From positions 62,001 through 126,000 of the forward strand of contig JASWJB010000040.1 in NCBI GenBank assembly GCA_032433595.1: a DNA stretch of 64,000 nucleotides, given 5' to 3'. Origin of the DNA: Conoideocrella luteorostrata. Taxonomy: Eukaryota > Ascomycota > Sordariomycetes > Hypocreales > Clavicipitaceae. This document shows, piece by piece, positions 21,383 to 33,347 of this stretch. The notes below the pieces were generated by a model. It did no database searches, was not told where the DNA came from, and saw only the letters and a program-made list of their open reading frames with translations. Position 1 is the first letter of the stretch. Each line of letters starts with the position of its first letter. Made by a program: the position numbers and the translations under genes.

Positions 21383-24314
21383 CAGAGTGATGAACAAGAC
21401 TCCTGATGTATTTGTTACTTCATAGCAGCAAGGTAGGACTCTATTGTTGACGGTCTTAATCTCTGACCTTTTAAAGATTTGGTCCTCTCTTCCTATTATG
21501 CTCGTCGCTATCCGCAGCGAAGAGTTTGCTAGCTGCATGATACTCTCCCTCCAGTAGCCTTAGATGCATCACTAGTTCCACGGCCCCGCGGTAATAATTG
21601 AATGCCCTCACAGGTGGTGGTCTCTGACAGTTTGGCCTCGTTTTATGAAAGCATCGCAACACCAGTCCCTCGCGTCACCTCGGAAGTCCGACAATACATG
21701 GATCAGAAGGAACAAAGTTGAAGAAGGATAGAGGAAATGCAAGTAGAGGTAGCATGGAATTGAATATGTAGCTGGAGGCGGGCATGCCTTGCAAAGGTTG
21801 CTCTTGAGGAACTGTATGTTGATGACCTGGCTCGTTTACTCAAGCCATAATTACTAGCTGTCTTTCGACCTGTCCGATGCGCCCTCGAGTTCGCTCGCGC
21901 TTTCTCTCGACATTCGCTCAAAGCTCTCTGTAATTTAAAAGGTAGAAGATCATTAGATTTGTTCAGCAGCTCACTAGGTTATGATATATTGACTAGACAA
22001 CACTCACTATGAGAGAAGCGGTTGGAACCGTGGTGAAATTGGAGGGGAAGGGTTTTTGGATGATCTTCCACAACCGACCCAAGTTGGTGAATAATTGCGG
22101 ATTTGATGGCGTTCCCTACACCTCAGGCCGAACGTACACGTAGCTCTTGTTAGGTTCGCCAATCATGATCCCGATATCGTAGGAGGCAGGTGTACCCTTT
22201 GAATTGATCGCGGTGAACGTGGCAATCGCGCTGTAATACCAACGAAATCTAAAGTTCAGCCCAAATCCTTTGCTGAGACGAGGTAGATTGAGGGCTTGGT
22301 AGCGAGAGGGCATCGCGTTGAATGTACGGTCAGTTTACGTCGATTGGACCACACAAAATAAAGCCCCAAAAAAGGGCGAAGGGCATGAGGCAGGATGCAC
22401 AGACAGCTCCAAGTACAGCGTTGCTTGCCAAATGAGTTATTACTCAAGGGGGCTCAGACAGGTCAGACAATTGATGAAAGGGCCCCAGGATCCCACAGAA
22501 ACGTGATTTTGTCATGTGCCTCAATGTCAAAGTTGGCAGCCCACTTTAAGTGGACGACATACAATGAAACCGGTTACAAAATGCGCTCATAGACGGACAA
22601 ATTGGTTGGACCCTTCTCCAAGGACGCTAGATTGCTAATGGATTTGCATCAGAGATGGAGATCAGTCGCTGGGGCAAAGTGATGCTAGGCGACACCGAAG
22701 CGCTCAGGAATAAAGTTCAGGAGCTAAATGACAACGATATCAGAGCAAACTTCAAATATTTGACAAGGTCTCTCTAGAACCCTTCGGGAAAAATGACATG
22801 TTTAGGAGGATTGCTCGGTGTGTACAAACATTGCGAATGCACAGGGTTGACAGATCTGAGGCCGTCTGCTGCCATGTTGCCACAAAATCAAGAACCCGGT
22901 ATGTAGTAACAGACTCAGAGTGCCGGTGCCCTCTCTTAAACTATGGGTTGCACAGGGTGTGTAATGATCTAGATCATCGGCTTCAAATTCAATATATTCA
23001 TAAGTGTCTGTTATCTAAGAAGAAGAAAAGAAGTCACGGTGGGAGGCACGATATCGTCGTATAAATATCGTGGCTAGAAGATGACCACGTGACGAGCTCT
23101 GTGCTTCCTATTGTGCTTGGCGGCATGCCAACATAAACACCTCTGTCGGGCGTATAATGAGGGCGTATTGTTGGGTAGTAGTTATTTCCTCGAAGCCTTA
23201 ACGTCGTCTTCAGCTGCCCAAGCCGAGTTTTGCGGTGGTAATCTTGCTAATGAGGTGCAGAGTACTTAAGTAGTTTGTACGGGAATTTGAGCACCCACTA
23301 CGGTAGCTGCGTGGAGTGAAAATTTTCTTTGACAAGGAGGATTTTAGTTAGCCTTGGACAGCGTATTTATAGTTGACATACCTCTCCTCGGAATAAATGA
23401 AAATCCATGCTTTCTTCGTGAAGCAAGTTAACACCTTAAGACTTTGATTTTATCTTTAAATGCCCATTATTACATGATACTGACTACTTAAATACACGAA
23501 ACATTTGATCACATGCTGTAAAACAAGACCATAAGTTCAATTAAGAGATAAACCAGTGCTCTGCGATTCTGACTTATGACCCTGACTTACGACTCCAACC
23601 TACGATTCTGACCGCGCTTTTACAATTAAATTAAACCACGTGATATTGATAACCTAAACGCACAAACAATTTGATCGATTGATACTGAACAGTATCATAA
23701 GGGTTTCTGGGTGTTTGGTGTGTTCTTTTCTTCCTGACAGAGTAGCTACTCTGTACACCAATCCACGTTGTTAGAAGCACTAATATTTACGCCGTGGAAT
23801 TTGATAAATGAACAAGGTATGCGTATTGAAGTGCCGGGAGAATACATTGCCCTATCTGACTGGGTCTAGATCACTACAGTGCCTGGCGATCCGGTTCGGT
23901 AACTTTTTTTGTAAAGTATCGACGACATAAGTGCTTCTCACACACCTCAGCATCCAGGTCACCGAATTAATTAATTGTTCTACAAACAGTTGCCCTATCT
24001 TGCATCTAGGAGGTCTTGCTTACGCTCAGTGGATATTTATAGGCAGTTTAATCATTGGTGGTGGGGAGAAGAAGCTGGTAATGTGGACATGATATTCTGG
24101 AATAGATTTCATCCAGCAAACGCACTGGAACTAAACCAAGCAATAATAAGTTTCAAATTTTAGCCTCTTGGCTATGTTTATTGACCGTGGGAAACTTGAC
24201 ATGGGGCATAACAGTACGCAGTAGTAAGGTAAAAGATATCCTGGCAAAAAGTAAAAAAAAAAAAAAAAGGCCGTATTTCGTCTTTATTTCTTTCTACACA
24301 GGTTTCTAACACGC
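21383..24314. other. Long AT-rich gene-poor stretch
   Basis: Nearly 3 kb with only short frames. Minus-strand frames at 22116-22447 show an ordered-looking segment (FRWYYSAIATFTAINSKG) without a recognised family and may be a relic. A 13-bp degenerate array (listed separately) and a poly-A run near 24252 are present. No gene is supported. Confidence 0.4.
23564..23615. repeat. Degenerate 13-bp tandem repeat, four units
   Basis: Four successive 13-bp units follow the pattern YGAYYCTRACYTA (the first is CGATTCTGACTTA). The differences between units are mostly C/T and G/A transitions. It is a small decaying minisatellite. Confidence 0.6.
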
Positions 24315-26159
24315 CTAGTTGGGAAGATTCTCAGGCATGAACATGAGATCCCGATATCTATCATCAGCCCGTTCAAACCGGAAATACGTCGTATACACCT
24401 CAACCCCAGTGTGGGGCGACTTCCACGAAAACTGTCTCTCGCTCCTTACCAAATGCCATCCCTTTGGCTCACCGAATGCCTTCATACTAGACAGATGATT
24501 AGTCGAGTGCATATGACCTAAACCCTTTTTCGTAACGACCTCATTAAATTCATCCGGAATCTCATCAACGCTCAAGGTGATAGACTTATTAGCGACAATA
24601 AAGCAAAGAACGAGGATAAATGAAAATAGTTCAGGGCGCAGAAAATGAATTGCCGAGAAGCAGACGATGTGGTCGACGCTGTTAGCATAGCGGTCAGGCG
24701 AAAGGAGGAATGTCTCCATGGAGTCCATGTGTACGTCGTCGTAAAAGCCAGCCTGACTACAGATTTCCAGCATTCCTGCTGAAATGTCACATCCCAGTAG
24801 CCTGCTACTTCCTCGCAGGGGCGTCTGACTAGCGCCTTTGCTTTCCCGCAGGACGCGGCCGAATATGCCCGTTCCACAGGCCAGGTCTATGACAGTACCG
24901 GAAAAATCAAAATCATCCACGAGCTTCCTGATGCCTGTAGCGATAGTGGACAGTGTTTCGATGCCCTTGTCATACTTTGGAGCCATGTTGTCATACTCAG
25001 CGGCAACTTTGAGAGAGACGCTCCATTTATCGGGATGAGTTATCATATGGTTTGCGATAAATATGTTGATGACAGCAGGATGGCGGCCGGGCAGACTGTG
25101 AATGATGGGCAAGTCTTGAAATGTTCCCTCCGGCATAAAAGCTGCGGGCTGGGGATTGATTTCTATGGCAAAGACTTGACCATTGGGTGTGGCACGAAGA
25201 TCAACATCGCATCCCATGTGGCTGCCATTGCAGCCACTGATCAGAAACGCTTCTATTGCCGCTTGTTGAAGACGCTCGAACAAGTCTGGGTTGTCTCTTT
25301 TCACCAGAAGCTCAATTTGGGTGCTGGCATCAAACTTTAGATCAAAAGTAAGAAATTTGTCTTTGCCTTGAACCTTCATTTTATACACAAAGGGCGTCAA
25401 GGCAACGCAAGAACTGCCCAGCTGGATGACACTGCAAGTATAGTCTGTGCCCTCGATGAATTCCTGAACAACTATGTCATCACTGTCTCTTCCAATAGGG
25501 TCGTATGAGTTGGCGTAGGCTTCTGTGTCTTGGATGCCAAGAGCTTGAGCCCGCCTGACACGGTTGTCATGCAGTGCCTCGTTTATGCAGCGGAGAGCAG
25601 ACTCTAGTTCCATCTGGTCATGGCAAACGGACTTGTCATGAATCATTTGGCTCGCACAACCGTTGGCCGGCTTGACAAATAGGGGAAATGTTTTGTTACC
25701 GGGAACGAGGGGCCGCCCGTGGTGTCTTGCGTTGCGGTAAAAGTCATTCTTGGTCTGTGACCGTTCCCAACTGCGGACTCCGCAGGAGGGCAAGCCCAGG
25801 GATTCAAAGTAGCGGCTCTCCTGGAGACCCGCGACTGGGTCGTCGAGGGTACCCCACAGAAAGTTGAAATAAAAGTCGAATCCCTCAGCAGCAGCTTCGT
25901 CAATTTCTTGCTTTGCTTTGTTTTTGTCTGGGTGAATGAAGCGATACTCAAAGGTATGCTGAGTTGTGAAGGCTCCAGGCTGGGAAGGAACATCGTCCAA
26001 GCCCTCCAAAGTACACCCTGAGCCTTCGTAGGACGATTGAAGCACACAAATTCTCATTTTGGTGGATTGTTGCTGCGGATTTGGGACAGGGTGTTTTTTT
26101 TTTTGTTTTTCTTCTTCTCGCAAGTCTGAAGACATTCGAACTGGGGAGCGAAGCATCAT
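24315..26159 (-). CDS. ATP-grasp ligase fused to a SAM-dependent methyltransferase
   Basis: Intronless, 614 codons. The conserved start is probably Met35 (MRICVLQSSYEGS); the preceding Lys/Gln-rich codons come from a poly-T tract and are likely leader. Residues ~36-375 form an ATP-grasp fold like D-Ala-D-Ala ligases: FPLFVKPANGCAS (159-170), DIVVQEFIEG (228-237, Glu233) and the metal-binding block FAIEINPQP (330-338, Glu333 and Asn335). Residues ~385-600 form a class I methyltransferase: VIDLACGTGIFGR (423-435, motif I), LLGCDISAGMLE (Asp458), DHIVCFSAIHFL and a fungal-type C-terminus with FGEPKGW and TYFRFER. The expected chemistry is ATP-dependent amide or peptide bond formation plus methylation of an amino-acid-like small molecule. 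The actual substrate is unknown and no biosynthetic cluster surrounds it. Confidence 0.85.
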   Translation of the reverse strand: MMLRSPVRMSSDLREEEKQKKKHPVPNPQQQSTKMRICVLQSSYEGSGCTLEGLDDVPSQPGAFTTQHTFEYRFIHPDKNKAKQEIDEAAAEGFDFYFNFLWGTLDDPVAGLQESRYFESLGLPSCGVRSWERSQTKNDFYRNARHHGRPLVPGNKTFPLFVKPANGCASQMIHDKSVCHDQMELESALRCINEALHDNRVRRAQALGIQDTEAYANSYDPIGRDSDDIVVQEFIEGTDYTCSVIQLGSSCVALTPFVYKMKVQGKDKFLTFDLKFDASTQIELLVKRDNPDLFERLQQAAIEAFLISGCNGSHMGCDVDLRATPNGQVFAIEINPQPAAFMPEGTFQDLPIIHSLPGRHPAVINIFIANHMITHPDKWSVSLKVAAEYDNMAPKYDKGIETLSTIATGIRKLVDDFDFSGTVIDLACGTGIFGRVLRESKGASQTPLRGSSRLLGCDISAGMLEICSQAGFYDDVHMDSMETFLLSPDRYANSVDHIVCFSAIHFLRPELFSFILVLCFIVANKSITLSVDEIPDEFNEVVTKKGLGHMHSTNHLSSMKAFGEPKGWHLVRSERQFSWKSPHTGVEVYTTYFRFERADDRYRDLMFMPENLPN

Positions 26160-29155
26160 CTCCGAGACAGTCCTGACTTATTATATTTAAATTTAATACT
26201 ATGCATGGCTATACAGACATGAAATGACGTAGTTCCAAGATTATACTCCAATTCTATCCCAATCGATGCTTGTATGGCTCCTCTGAGCTATCGCTACCCC
26301 GCAACTCGCGATGTAGCTTTTGCATGTCGGGAATTGTGAACGCTTCTACTGTGAGCAAAACCAAACCCAGTACACTTTGAGTATAGATCCACATTGTCTA
26401 CAAGACGGAGAGGGGTAAATCCATGAAACCGTGATTGTTCATGGACTTAGTGGCTACTAAGAGTGAATGTGGCTGGCTGTAAGATCTCCTTTCAATAGTT
26501 CTGCATGCAAGACGATAGAACTACCACATTAAACGAGACGGCTGAGACTGGAAGAAAATGACTGCCTTTACCTGTATTGGGCATCATTCGCGGCGCAGAG
26601 CTTGCGGTGTGTCATGCGGGTTGACGCACTAGTTACTGTATGCACAAATGGAGACGGATTGACGGACTCTATCAAAGCGTATTACGTACTGATATGCAAC
26701 TTGAATACGAAACCGCATCTGCGATACGGCAGACCCTTGCCGTTCAATGAGAGATAGCTACTAGCCTTGATCTCCCTGTCGAAAAGTGCCGGAAATACTC
26801 ACTACTACAAACGCGCCGTGCGTGGCCGCCCGAACGAGCAGATAATTCGGCCCAAAGCCACGTAGCGTACGGAATACGGAGCAGAGATCTGCACCTTGCG
26901 AGATTGCACTACTAGTACGGAGTAGCTGTACCTTTTCGGACTTTGAGGGACGCTCTAATGACGCTATTTGGCGTGTGCGAGTCTTACTGGCCCAGGGAGT
27001 CGGTACGGCTCGCCTAGTGCACACCGAGAATCACAAGCTATAACATATTTGAACATGTCCTTATCTCCATGTATCCAAGTGGCGCAATTATAAGAAAAAA
27101 AGAGAGACACATCATTTTTCTACACGTCAGCTACCCATTTGAAGGACGCCAGCCACAAATCTAGCGGCGGCACCCGTGCCGCATCAATGCCAAGCAGCCA
27201 AGGTACAGAATCGGTCCCACAGCAGCTTGCACATCACACCGCTTGCTACAAGACTAAAAAAGGAAAAAGAAAAAAAAACCGGACTGAAAGTCACCACTAG
27301 GATGGCTGACGAGCAAGTAGTCCACGCTACGGAGGGCAAAAGTCCGGAGCAAAGACGGAAAAGCAAGCAGCCATTAGCACGAATGATGCGGAGACAAAAC
27401 TACAGCGCCAGAACCAATCATATACCCCGCAAATGTGTATTAAAGAACCCCGCTGAACGTAAGCGGACGCATGGAACTTGCCGCGAGTTATCATCACTCG
27501 ACTGCTTCATATACCAAAAACTTACGGAGTACTACCATTTACCCTTTGCAACAGTTACGGAAATATTACTGTGGAACTTTTAAGGTCTGTAGTCGAGAGT
27601 CGGGTTGCCGGCTACTCCGTATAGTGTCACTAAATTCGGCAAGAGGTGAAGCTCTACTCTAATGGCGTGAATATTACATTTTATATACCCTGCGGCATAT
27701 AGTCTCCATCCGCGACTCCAGGGCGCGAGGAGAAATTTGAAGAGGGCATGGCGCTGAACGGAAATGTTATTTGCCTTGCTTCGATATATGCTGCCAAGGA
27801 TGCTGCGGGTCAGGCACGACAAAAAGGCTGGCGCCATTCTGATACGACGTGTTGGCTGTCAAAGTTTCATCTGCGGATCCGGACGGGCCATGGCCCCCCT
27901 TTGCCTCCACAAATTCTCATTCGAGCGGACATTCCAAATGCTACTGGTCCCAGCTTGCAGTAGAGGGCTGCAGTGGGATGCAGTGGGATGCAGTGGGATG
28001 CGTGCAAATACACACGGTATTGGAAGTGGCATTCGGTTTCCTGCATCTTAATGACCCTTGATAGGACCACAGATATCTACAAGAAGCAGAATCCGAGCTT
28101 CCACTACCAGGTTGCTTCTTCTCACGCTCGTTTCTCCTGACAGGTCTGCTCCGCATATCGCGGCGGTTTGGCTTGAGGGGGATCGTCAGAATAAACAATG
28201 CGGAGTTAGCTTTTACTAGTAGAGCTTGTTGGTGCCTCTTGCCCCTTCACAGGTGGAACTAGAACTAAGATAAGCTTCACTAAACACCTTTTCACAGCCA
28301 CTAGGTGCCCACCGATGCATTCTGCCCAGCTGCTTCATACTCCCCCAGCCGCATTGACCCCGGCTTCCGCACATAATCTGCAGGGGCGCTAGCCCAAAAT
28401 TATTGACTTCTTCCGTTTCGCCCATGCACTTTAAAACCTTGAAACAAATTCAAATCATAAGCAAAACGTTATTGCCAAGCCTCGGTTAGTTGTAATTCGT
28501 CCCGTAAGGCCCCGTTGTTTCGAACACCGCATCGATGACAATGAAAGTGCACGCCACCTATATTGGTACAAAGTAGTCTTAATTCACTTTCTTTTAAATG
28601 CGGAAACTATCTCAGAGTTATGTTTTGAACTTCCGGGATTCCGAAACAGTTTGGTTGGTAATCTTGTCTGCCGACTCAATTGCCTAGATGCCTTCAGCAG
28701 AAAAGAAGGATGGAATTATCAGTCAAGGTAAGCCTGGCCAGAGCTTTATTAAAAATCACCCCAAAAAGCAGATTGTATCGCAATTTTATCATGCCTTCTT
28801 GCGGATGCCTTCATGAAACTACTCGAGAGTGATGCCTAGTTGATCTTCACAACATGTGCTAAGCTCATACAGTCTGTCCCTGAGTCCACCGCACACATGA
28901 CATTCTACAGCAAAAGACTATACCAGGTGTCGCCCCTTACTCACTATATCGGAAAAGTATTTATAAGTGCACAGCCGTTGCCAGAGTGAATGACATTGTG
29001 CGAAATATTCTCACTATTTGTGACAGACATCAACGCAGCAACATCATTCCGTGGACAAGAATAACTGCCGTTTATTTCCTCTTGAACCTTCATTTATTTA
29101 TAAACTTCCTATCCAAGCAGTACTGCTTACTTCGTGTACTCAATTCAACACCAAT
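26160..29155. other. Long intergenic stretch, no supported gene
   Basis: 3 kb with scattered short frames, the largest 135 codons on the plus strand at 27176-27583, Lys/Arg-rich and without motifs. It contains three TACGGAGTA or TACTCCGTA motifs and the 10-bp array at 27971. The region upstream of 29156 has AT-rich promoter-like sequence (ATTTATAAG near 28960). Confidence 0.4.
27971..28000. repeat. Perfect 10-bp tandem repeat, three copies
   Basis: CAGTGGGATG occurs three times in a row without mismatch. It is a minisatellite in non-coding DNA. Confidence 0.8.
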
Positions 29156-29473
29156 ATGAAGTTCACCAGTCTTATTCTGGCCTCTATGGTCGGGCTCTCC
29201 GTTGCAACCGTCATAGCGGCGCCACCCGCGACCAACGGAGTTGGAGCAACCTTGAGATATACACGCCGCCAGGTAGAAGGCGTTGAGACTCAGACAGAAG
29301 AACAGGAAGAAGAGCCGCAGGCAGAAGAGTCGCAGGTAGAAGCGCCGCCAGTAGAAGCGCCGCCAGCAGGAGCGCCGCCAGCAGGAGCGCCGCCGCCAGA
29401 AGTGCCAGAGGAAGAAGAGTCACCGGCAGAACAGCCACAGGAACAGCCACAGGAACAGCCACAGGAACAGTAA
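29156..29473 (+). CDS. Secreted acidic low-complexity Pro/Glu/Gln-rich protein
   Basis: 105 residues from ATG 29156. An in-frame ATG at 29051 would add 35 residues and bury the signal peptide, so the later start is preferred. Residues 1-22 are a signal peptide (MKFTSLILASMVGLSVATVI). A dibasic RR at 37-38 could be a Kex2 site. After it, all 67 residues are drawn from only Q, V, E, G, T, P, A and S, with no Lys, Arg, His, Cys or aromatic residue. The tail has EAPP/AGAPP units and three QEQP-type repeats encoded by three perfect 12-bp copies (CCACAGGAACAG, 29435-29470). It is likely disordered and extracellular or wall-associated. No family was recognised. Confidence 0.6.
   Translation: MKFTSLILASMVGLSVATVIAAPPATNGVGATLRYTRRQVEGVETQTEEQEEEPQAEESQVEAPPVEAPPAGAPPAGAPPPEVPEEEESPAEQPQEQPQEQPQEQ
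29435..29470 (+). repeat. 12-bp coding tandem repeat, three copies
   Basis: Three identical copies of CCACAGGAACAG encode Pro-Gln-Glu-Gln at the end of the acidic secreted protein. Copy number may vary between strains because the array is perfect and in frame. Confidence 0.8.
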
Positions 29474-30929
29474 GGACAACTTAATGTTTCGTTCTACTCT
29501 GTCGAGGGCCCTCGCTGCAGCTATGAATAATTCTCAAGGCACAAGCATAAGCCTATAGCAATAGGTGACTGCTACACTGGATATGAAGAGGGGCAACGTA
29601 TGAGTGCGCACGGCGAGAATTCTTTTCTATACCGAGGACTTCATAATATATGATTGCCTGATAATAACTATGCTGGGGACCTCGTAGGCGTGAAAAGTGT
29701 GGCATTGTCACACACAAACGAGTGTTTTCAGTTGCCTTTGTCTATGTATGGACTGTATATATTCGCAAATCAGCAAGAAGGGCTATAGCGTAACGTCAAA
29801 TTCTGCAGCTGCAGCTGCAACAGCCATTTATCCCTGGTGTTTAGCTGCTTATGTATGCGTTTGCCGTACCTGTCATTTATAAAGAAGCCCAAGGAAAAAT
29901 GGACGCAAATACTTTATTTGCTTTTGGTCAAGGCCTTCCACTTTAAGAACTAGTCAAGGCAAAAGCTACTTTTATTATATCAAGTCAAAGCTCAAGTCCG
30001 AGTTTAGTAATATCTACTCAGTGTTTGTCATATCTGGTTAATGCATGTCGAGAAAATTGCTGCATGGAGATTCTCCTATTGAGCAGCCCCTAAAAGTTGT
30101 TTTTGAATATCTTTGACCTCAGCAACTCTTTTTTGGTTTAATCAACCTGCGGGAGCTTGTAAACCTTTGGGTGCTACAAAAAAGTGTTAAACCTGGGGAT
30201 AGCCGCTGTCTTTTTGGCTTGATTTGATCCCTCGCTCTGGGGACTTAATACCGCGTTTTATTCCGTCTTTTATCTGTTCTTTTTTTTTTCATGAAAAGGA
30301 TCCAGTTTGTGAATTTCATTTCATTTTTCAGCTGTTCAGGGCGTCTCTCTGGATGTTTTTACCACTTCTTTCTGTGCTTCTCGAAAAATTTCGACTCTAT
30401 CCTGCCAACCTTTCGTCTTGGGTACGCTTGTTTAGCTTTCGCAAACTAGGAGACATGTTTCTTGTAATTTGCGGAAGTTCCACTTACCCGGTTGTTAACA
30501 TGTCCATCTTTCTCTTTCTGGGTTTGGTTGGCTAGATCACTAAGCCTCTGACCCTCCCCTTTACCAAGGATATCGGCGAGGTTTCGATTCATCAGATGTT
30601 GTCATTTTGGTGCTTCTGGGGCTCTCATACTCGGAGTAGCTGTACCCTCTATGTCGTTAGAGCGGTGCTTCCTTTGTTCAGGGAGTGACAGCTTGGGTAT
30701 ACAACCAACAGAAGATAGCTTCTGATTCGGTTGGGGGAACGGCGCCTCCTGGCCGCTGCATTGAGCCCCATCCGCTTCTTTACCTACTTAACCCGATGGT
30801 GAGGGTATGAATCATGGAAGGCTTCTTCAGCATGCTACAGGCTGGTAAAATGAGTCGGCGTGATACGTGTCGCGTGCCTTTGAATTCTATTTAATGGCAG
30901 TCCTCGTTTCTCTACGTAATAATAAAATC
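29474..30929. other. Intergenic, no supported gene
   Basis: 1.45 kb of AT-rich sequence with a 103-codon Phe/Leu-rich plus-strand frame (30224-30535) that I judge spurious. It includes the 3' flanks of both neighbouring genes. Confidence 0.4.
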
Positions 30930-32373
30930 CTAGGCCGTCGGCGTATTCTGACCTCCAATCAACGAATGCTCGTTCTTCTCCCAAGCACGCTTCGCTCTGA
31001 ATGCCCTTGGCAGCCACTCAGGCGCCTTGCCGGTCGTCATCATTTCCACCAATGCCTCCGCACAGCGAAACGTGAGCGCCACTACAAGTAATATTAGTTA
31101 GTCTACGATCCATAATTGCACACAAGAGAGGAGCAACCTTACTTCCGTGTCCGTTGAATGCCACAGAGAGCCAAAGACCCTTCTGTCCCGGCGTTTCGCC
31201 CACAAGCGGAAACCCATCAGGCGTGTAGCATGTAATCCCAGACCAATCCCTCACGACTAGCCCGTCATCCCCCCACGCTTCGCGGCCAAATACCTCACCT
31301 GGCGTGTGTTGCAAATGAGCGGCGACGTCGGGATGCACGACCGAATCGTCCGTAATGTTTCTCTCGCCTGTCTTGGAGGCGGATTTCCCACCCCCGTAGA
31401 TAATGTGGCGGTCGCGGGCTCGGTACAAGTAGTAGTCGCCACTACCGATATCGTTTAATCCTGCGGAGCCACGCAAAAGTTGCTCTGGATTGCGCGGCAT
31501 CTTGGTGCCGGGCTCAATGGCCGTTACCTGGCTCCTACCGGGCATCAGAAAGCCCGTGTCCGCTAGACTCTTATGTACAGCGTTAGTGTAGCCATTCGTG
31601 GCGACGACCACTCGAGTTCCATGGACAGTGCCTCTATTCGTCCCGACGGACCAGCCGCCTTTCGCGTTCGCGGTAATATTCAGTGCTGTAGTGGTGGTTT
31701 GCAGGTTCAAGCCCTTCTCCAGACTGAGTTCCAACATCTTGCAAACGAGTCGGTATGGATTCTGTGTATGACCGGGATAAGTAACGGCACCAACAATGCC
31801 AGGCATACCCATATGGTCTCTAGCCGCTTGCCCTTCCCAAAGGCGGATCTCGGTCGAAGACACATCGCCTGGCCTTCGCTGTTTGACTTCTTCTCTTGCT
31901 TTCATGGTCGTCGAAATATTCGCCCATATTTCCTCGGTGACATACGCATCCGCCGTCTCGACATCTTGGAAATCGCAGTCGACATTATGCTCACGAACGA
32001 AGTTCGCAATATCCTGAATGCTGCCCTCCTCCAGCTTGTCCACTCGGAGAGCATCGTCTTCGCCTACTGCTTCAACGTAGCGATTATAGTTCAGCCAGTA
32101 GCCCCCACGGCAATGGCCTCCGTTGCGGCCCGACGCTCCAGAAGCGGCGGTGCGGGCTTCAAGCATGAGGATGGACAAGGATGCATTGCGCGAGAGGAGC
32201 TTGTGCGCTATGGCTGCACCGGATATACCCGACCCGATGATGATGTAGTCACATTCTTGGGAGGGAAGGGATGCAGTTGTGCGATGATTGGCAATGGAAT
32301 GGGGAGGGAGCTGCCAGTACGAGGTTGTGGGATTGGGGTGTGGAAACCCGGCGATGAGTTCCCCGCTGCCCAT
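30930..32373 (-). CDS. FAD-dependent oxidoreductase (DAO family)
   Basis: Two exons, 32373-31143 and 31081-30930, are separated by a 61-nt canonical intron and give 460 residues. The DAO-type fold binds FAD through YIIIGSGISGAAIAHKLL (about residues 43-60), followed by ASGASGRNGGHCRGGYW, a motif typical of fungal members. Near the end DWSGITCYTPDGFPLVGE and SVAFNGHGM complete the FAD site. The second exon restores MALTFRCAEALVEMM and a normal C-terminus ending GGQNTPTA. Without it the first frame runs into unrelated residues, which supports the splice. Such enzymes oxidise amines or amino acids, making H2O2. There is no peroxisomal SKL-type signal or secretion signal. Substrate is unknown. 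Confidence 0.9.
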
Positions 32374-33347
32374 GATTACGGTGAAGACGGATGGAGATGA
32401 GGGCGGAGGAGAAGAAAGAGCAGAAGTTCGACCGTACAGATGACTTGTGACACGATTTCTTTCCGATTACAATTAGTAATTCATGGTTCGGGTATTTCAC
32501 CCGCGTCCAAGTAAGCTCCTTTCATTCGCAGGCGAATTCAATCATACTCAGGAGCGGGGTAGTAACCAATTCAGGCGCCCAACAGTTTATGCTCTGTTAC
32601 ACAGCAGACGACGCCAACGGCAGCTGCTCGAACACAAGAGTGGTGATTTCTATGAGGAGCATCGTCAACTACACCATGACCTCAGGCGGTGCATCCTGAA
32701 TGTATTCGCAATGGCGCCGCACGGGAAAGTGTCTTCTTGAGATGATACGATTTGCTCAACTTTCAGTGTCTAATTAGTAATTATTACTGTATTATATAAA
32801 TACGGAACGGAGCAAAGAACAGAAAGAACCTCGATCTACATACAAAGAAGATGCTATCTACGGTCCGTACGAGAAATAAGTCCCATCTGCCCATCTGTGT
32901 TCCACCCGGCAAAGCCTACCCACGGCTAGGTGGCAGACTCTTTACGACCTGTACCGCCTGAAACTTCCGTATATATTTTTCTGTAGTTATAAGCAGAACC
33001 TTCATCTCCCCCGAGTTTGGAACGGGGAGTAGTGTGGAAGGGGCTAACATCGCGCCTGTGTCGGAATCAGGGTTGAGTGTTTTGTCTTATGGGAAGTGAT
33101 TAATTGTTGGAATGGGTCCTACTTAGTGATCTTTCCACCTCAGAGGCGAACTTTTTTCATCCTAGTAATGTTTAGCTCTCTACAGATCACTCCGCTGCAC
33201 GGTAGTGCCTAGCTTGCTCGAAATATTTGCTCAACAGTCTATTTTGATGGCAACTAGCTAGCCAGATTTTATCTAAAAGATGTTCCTCACTGAGTTGGCA
33301 TAATAATTGTGACCTCTTGTATTATTTGCCCGTTAACACCCAAAAAG
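32374..33347. other. Intergenic between oxidoreductase and giant gene
   Basis: This holds the promoter of the oxidoreductase and the 3' flank of the giant gene. No gene, RNA or repeat was recognised. Confidence 0.45.

Noticed and set aside
22116..22447. Minus-strand two-frame segment resembling a real protein
   Set aside because: It looks ordered but matches no family I can name and has no coherent start; left as a possible relic only.
27176..27583. 135-codon basic plus-strand frame
   Set aside because: Composition is biased (A-rich tract translated as Lys/Glu), no domain and no convincing promoter or start context.
30224..30535. 103-codon Phe/Leu-rich frame, possibly a membrane peptide
   Set aside because: Hydrophobicity comes from T-rich sequence; no start context or family.
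31573..32400. 275-codon plus-strand frame
   Set aside because: It is a mirror frame of the DAO-type oxidoreductase, produced by GC-rich codons; there is no domain or signal.
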